In this document: positions 6,742-9,904 of the stretch, piece by piece | Layout of the letters: the number at the start of each line of letters is the position of its first letter | Position numbering within the stretch: position 1 is the stretch's first letter | The notes under the pieces: generated by a model | The model's database searches: none | Told to the model about the DNA's origin: nothing | What the model saw: the letters and a program-made list of their open reading frames with translations, nothing else | NCBI GenBank assembly: GCA_029778965.1 | Contig: JAKPBL010000128.1 | Span: 1-9,904 of the forward strand | Length of the DNA: 9,904 nucleotides | Source of the DNA: Bacteroidota bacterium | Lineage (GTDB): Bacteria > Bacteroidota > Bacteroidia > Chitinophagales > Chitinophagaceae | Direction: 5' to 3' | Program-made: the position numbers and the translations under genes

Positions 6742-7776
6742 ATGAAGATATTATACGCAGTGCAGGCAACCGGGAACGGGCATATCGCCCGGGCTACACA
6801 GGTACTCCCCTATTTGCAGCGCTATGGCAAGGTGGATGTATTTCTAAGCGGCGCCAACAGCCAGTTGCAGGGCGATCTTCCCTGCCGGTACCGGTCGGCC
6901 GGCGTCAGTCTTTTTTACAATAGCGGGGGCGGTTTGCGGTACGGAAAGATTGCCCGGCAGTTGAATCCTGCGCGACTCTGGAAGGAAATCAAGGCGTTGC
7001 CGGTGGCAGATTATGATCTCGTGATCAACGATTTCGAGCCGATCACGGCATTGGCTTGCGCTTTAAAAAAAGTAAAGAGCGTACAGTTTGGCCACCAGGC
7101 TTCTTTTCAGTCGAAGCGCGTACCAAGACCTGAAAAGAAAGACCTGACGGGTGAGCTGCTGTTGCGTTACTATGCCAGGGCCAGCGCCTATGTTGGCCTG
7201 CATTTCGAGCAGTACGACCGCTTCATTTTTGAGCCGGTCATCAAAAAAGAAATCCGCCAGGCAAAGCCCGGCGACAGGGGATATGTAAGCGTATATCTGC
7301 CGGCTTTCGCCGAAGCGATCCTCTATCGTATGTTTTCGAAAATGCCGTCCATTCGTTTCGAGGTCTTTTCCAAAGAAACAAAGCGGGAACATTATGCGGA
7401 TAATATCCGTTTTCTGCCGGTGCACCAGCAATGCTTCAATGAAAGCGTGATTCATGCGGGCGGGGTGATTACCGGCGCGGGCTTTGAAACCCCGGCGGAG
7501 ATGCTGTACCTGGGCAAACGGCTGCTCTGTATTCCGATTCGCGGGCAATACGAGCAGTATTGCAATGCAGCGGCGCTGGAGCGATTGGGGGTGGAGGTGA
7601 TTGAGGCGCCGGGGGATGATTTTGCCAACCGCATTGAACGGTGGCTGTCAACTGCCGCGCCCGTCCGCCGCGAATATGAGCAGCATATTTCTTCGGTACT
7701 GCAATACCTGGTGGAGAACTACCCGCAGCAGGCCATCGGGTTGGAAGAGCTCTACCCCGAATTGCAGCTCTGCTGA
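6742..7776 (+). CDS. GT-B glycosyltransferase, MJ1255/VC2487-like (GT28-related)
   Basis: A 344-residue protein with two Rossmann-like halves. The N-terminal strand and glycine loop read MKILYAVQATGNGHIAR, with GNGH at 12-15, as in MurG-like and UDP-glycosyltransferase-like enzymes. The C-terminal nucleotide-sugar-binding half has GGVITGAGFETPAEMLYLGK (240-259) and PIRGQYEQYCNA (265-276), the GGxxTxxE-G-P-QxEQ-NA arrangement of this superfamily. The overall pattern fits the MJ1255/VC2487 family, whose acceptor is not firmly established. There is no signal peptide or strong membrane helix, so it should act at the cytosolic face. It follows the LpxH-like gene by 9 bases, pointing to a shared pathway, for instance sugar addition to a lipid intermediate (inference). 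The ATG at 6742 starts right at the first beta strand, and the length is usual for the family. Confidence 0.85.
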   Translation: MKILYAVQATGNGHIARATQVLPYLQRYGKVDVFLSGANSQLQGDLPCRYRSAGVSLFYNSGGGLRYGKIARQLNPARLWKEIKALPVADYDLVINDFEPITALACALKKVKSVQFGHQASFQSKRVPRPEKKDLTGELLLRYYARASAYVGLHFEQYDRFIFEPVIKKEIRQAKPGDRGYVSVYLPAFAEAILYRMFSKMPSIRFEVFSKETKREHYADNIRFLPVHQQCFNESVIHAGGVITGAGFETPAEMLYLGKRLLCIPIRGQYEQYCNAAALERLGVEVIEAPGDDFANRIERWLSTAAPVRREYEQHISSVLQYLVENYPQQAIGLEELYPELQLC

Positions 7777-7803
7777 TGCGGCTGATTGCCTACCTTCGGC
7801 GGC

Positions 7804-9904
7804 ATGCGATATCTTGTTTTCCTGATATTCCTTTTTCTGGCAAGGCCGACCCAGGCACAACCGGCAGCGCCTGCCGCCTGGATCCGGATCAACCAGTTGG
7901 GCTACCTGCCCGGATCGGTAAAAACGGCCGTGTGGTGCAGTAAAGACAACGCCCCGGTAAGCAGCTTTGAGGTGATCGACGAACACGGGAGAATCGCTTA
8001 TCGCGCCCGGGCGGGCCAGGCCTCGGGCGCCTACGGGCCTTTCCGGCAAACGGCGCGGCTCGACTTCAGCGCGCTGAAGCAACGGGGCCGCTACCGTATC
8101 AGGGCCGGCGGCGCAGTTTCGCCCGAGTTTCCCATCAATGAATTTGTGTATCGCGGCAGCGCTGATTTCTGCCTGCGGTATATGCGCCAGCAACGTACCG
8201 GCTTCAATCCCACCATGAACGACAGTTGTCATAACAGGGATGGATATACGCTGTACGGCCCCATGCCCGACAGCACGCACATAGACGTGGTGGGCGGCTG
8301 GCACGATGCCACCGACTACCTGCAATACGCGAGCACCAGCGCCAATGCCACGTATCATTTGCTGCTGGCGCTGGAAGAGTTTCCGGGGGTGTTCACTGAT
8401 CGGCACCTGGCCAACGGGCTGCCGGGCAGCAACGGCCGGAAAGACATCTATGATGAAGCGAAATGGGGCCTCGACTGGCTGCTGAAAATGCATCCCCGGC
8501 CCGACTGGATGTTTGCGCAGATCGCCGACGACCGCGATCATGCGGGCATGCGCCTGCCGGGGCTCGACAGCCAGTACAACCGCGGCGCCGAGCGGCCGGT
8601 TTATTTTTTAAGCGGCTACCCGCAGCAGCAGGGTAAGGGAATGAACAAAACCACCGGTACCAGTTCGCTCGCTGCCAAGTTCAGCAGTGCGTTTGAACTT
8701 GGCTCACGCCTGATGGAGAACAGCGCTTATACGAGCCTGTTAGCAGAAAAGGCAAAGACAGCGCTGGCCTATGCGTACAAACGCGAAGGATTCACCCAAA
8801 CCGCTTCGGTGAAATCGCCTTATATCTACGCCGAAGAAAACTGGGCCGATGACATGGAACTGGCGCTGGCGGCAGCCGACAGCCTCGGTGCAGCGCTGGC
8901 TTATGCTGCGAAAGAGCCGCAAACACCCTGGTTGGGAAAAGATACGGCCAGCCATTATCAATGGTATCCCTTTATTAATCTCGGTCATCGCGCCCTGGCC
9001 AGGAAGCTGACCGGCGCCGACCGGGACAGGGTAATCGCTTATTATAAGAAAGGTATTGACCTGGTTTGGCAGAAAGCCCGGCAGAATGGTTTTTATCGCG
9101 CTATTCCCTTTATCTGGTGCAGCAATAACCTGACGGTAGCATTCGCCATGCAATGCCGCTGGTACCGCGAGCTGAGCGGCGACAGGCAATACGAACCGCT
9201 GGAGCAGGCCTGTATCGACTGGCTTTTTGGCTGCAATCCCTGGGGCACCAGCATGGTGTACGGCTTGCCGGCCGGCGGCGATACACCGGCAGACCCGCAT
9301 GCCTCTTTCAGCTTTCTGAAAAAGGCGCCGGTTGATGGCGGACTGGTGGACGGGCCGGTGTACACCAGTATTTTCAATAACCTGATCGGCCTTACCCTGC
9401 TGGAAGCCGACGAATACGCCGCATTCCAGAGCAACCTGGCTGTGTACCACGACGATGCCGGCGATTACAGCACCAACGAACCGACCATGGATGGCACGGC
9501 ATCGCTGGTTTACCTGCTTGCTTCCCTGGAAGACAAGGGTGCGCGCGACTACGCGATCACGCGCATGGACAGTACCCGGAAAACCATCTATCTTGTATTC
9601 ACCGGCCACGAATTTGCAGAGGGCGGTCCGGCGATCAGGCAGGCCCTGCGGCAAGCAGGCGCCGGCGCTTCTTTTTTCCTGACGGGCGACTTTTATCGCA
9701 ACAAAGCCTTCGGAGGCCTCATTCGCGGGTTGCAGGCCGATGGCCATTTTCTCGGTCCGCACAGCGACAAACATATATTGTATTGCGACTGGAACCAAAG
9801 AGACAGCACCCTCGTAACGCGACCGGTCTTTGAAAAAGACCTGCATGATAACCTGTCGGCGATGGCCGCTCTTGGCATTGACACGGGGCGGGTGAATTAT
9901 TTTC
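7804..9904 (+). CDS. Secreted glycoside hydrolase family 9 protein fused to a NodB/CE4-like deacetylase domain (3' end outside window)
   Basis: An open frame of 700 codons with no stop before the right edge. Residues 1-18 are a signal peptide (hydrophobic VFLIFLFLA, cleavage after TQA). Residues about 26-115 form the Ig-like CelD_N domain (IRINQLGYLPGS). The GH9 (alpha/alpha)6 domain runs from about 120 to 575: GGWHDATDYLQY supplies Asp168 and the likely base Asp171, a DPHASF motif lies near His499, and NEPTMDGTAS supplies the likely acid Glu559. Thus the glycosidase looks active. From about 593 a NodB-like domain begins: IYLVFTGHEF (595-604), then SFFLTGDFY, then PHSDKH with His653 and His657, the usual metal histidines. 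The normal TFDDG first motif is replaced by FTGHEFAEGG. GH9 enzymes are mainly beta-glucanases, some glucosaminidases; the substrate here is unknown. The start is the first ATG after an in-frame TGA at 7783; the glycosyltransferase ends 27 bases upstream. Confidence 0.9.
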   Translation, partial: MRYLVFLIFLFLARPTQAQPAAPAAWIRINQLGYLPGSVKTAVWCSKDNAPVSSFEVIDEHGRIAYRARAGQASGAYGPFRQTARLDFSALKQRGRYRIRAGGAVSPEFPINEFVYRGSADFCLRYMRQQRTGFNPTMNDSCHNRDGYTLYGPMPDSTHIDVVGGWHDATDYLQYASTSANATYHLLLALEEFPGVFTDRHLANGLPGSNGRKDIYDEAKWGLDWLLKMHPRPDWMFAQIADDRDHAGMRLPGLDSQYNRGAERPVYFLSGYPQQQGKGMNKTTGTSSLAAKFSSAFELGSRLMENSAYTSLLAEKAKTALAYAYKREGFTQTASVKSPYIYAEENWADDMELALAAADSLGAALAYAAKEPQTPWLGKDTASHYQWYPFINLGHRALARKLTGADRDRVIAYYKKGIDLVWQKARQNGFYRAIPFIWCSNNLTVAFAMQCRWYRELSGDRQYEPLEQACIDWLFGCNPWGTSMVYGLPAGGDTPADPHASFSFLKKAPVDGGLVDGPVYTSIFNNLIGLTLLEADEYAAFQSNLAVYHDDAGDYSTNEPTMDGTASLVYLLASLEDKGARDYAITRMDSTRKTIYLVFTGHEFAEGGPAIRQALRQAGAGASFFLTGDFYRNKAFGGLIRGLQADGHFLGPHSDKHILYCDWNQRDSTLVTRPVFEKDLHDNLSAMAALGIDTGRVNYF

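Noticed and set aside
7648..8541. Minus-strand open frame (297 codons) over the glycosyltransferase/GH9 junction
   Set aside because: It overlaps two well-supported plus-strand genes, and its translation lacks any motif or start-site support.
8740..9846. Long minus-strand open frame (368 codons) opposite the GH9 gene
   Set aside because: The plus strand here encodes clear GH9 and NodB-like motifs in one uninterrupted frame. The minus-strand translation shows no family motif and is a by-product of GC-rich codon use.
1..9904. Defence system, prophage, insertion sequence or CRISPR array
   Set aside because: No direct-repeat array, transposase, integrase, nuclease or toxin-antitoxin motif was seen on either strand; all large frames are metabolic, envelope or housekeeping genes.

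Overview
The window reads as ordinary chromosome of a member of the Bacteroidota, most likely a moderately high-GC environmental lineage such as Chitinophagaceae (inference, no search was run). The grounds are the lack of clear Shine-Dalgarno sequences before most genes, two perfect copies of the Bacteroidota -7 promoter element (TAnnTTTG, both as TACTTTTG), a secreted GH9 glycosidase joined to a NodB-like deacetylase domain, and a long-form di-haem cytochrome c peroxidase. I see no transposase, integrase, CRISPR array, tRNA or rRNA.

Layout. Bases 2-577 are the 3' part of an aldehyde dehydrogenase, probably succinate-semialdehyde dehydrogenase; it enters the window at its catalytic cysteine. 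Next come two co-directional c-type cytochrome genes: a 637-residue di-haem peroxidase (605-2518) and a 124-residue mono-haem lipoprotein (2539-2913). They end at a strong hairpin terminator (2919-2955) whose flanking A and T tracts could make it work in both directions. Bases 2914-3369 hold no large gene. They do contain a possible 81-codon minus-strand gene (2983-3228) with a good Bacteroidota promoter right at its start codon and the shared terminator downstream. This stretch is also packed with the tetramer ATCC (GGAT on the plus strand), 15 copies in about 200 bases.

A short-chain dehydrogenase of the HSDL2-like group (3370-4191) converges on lysS (minus strand, 4237-5769). The lysS start is set by a TACTTTTG box lying between two candidate ATGs. 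Divergent from lysS are a LpxH-like metallophosphoesterase (5899-6732), a GT-B glycosyltransferase of the MJ1255/VC2487 type 9 bases later (6742-7776), and, 27 bases further on, a large secreted protein open at the right edge (7804-9904, 700 codons visible). The last has a signal peptide, an Ig-like domain, a GH9 catalytic domain and the start of a NodB/CE4-like domain with an unusual first motif.

How they fit together. The two cytochromes probably form a periplasmic electron-transfer or peroxide-reducing pair. The phosphoesterase and glycosyltransferase look like a two-gene unit for lipid or envelope glycoconjugate metabolism. The GH9-deacetylase protein is a secreted glycan-processing enzyme that may simply be cotranscribed. 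LysS and the dehydrogenases are housekeeping or general metabolism. I do not see a convincing new multi-gene system. The most unusual spots are the ATCC-rich small minus-strand locus and the altered metal-binding motif of the deacetylase-like domain.
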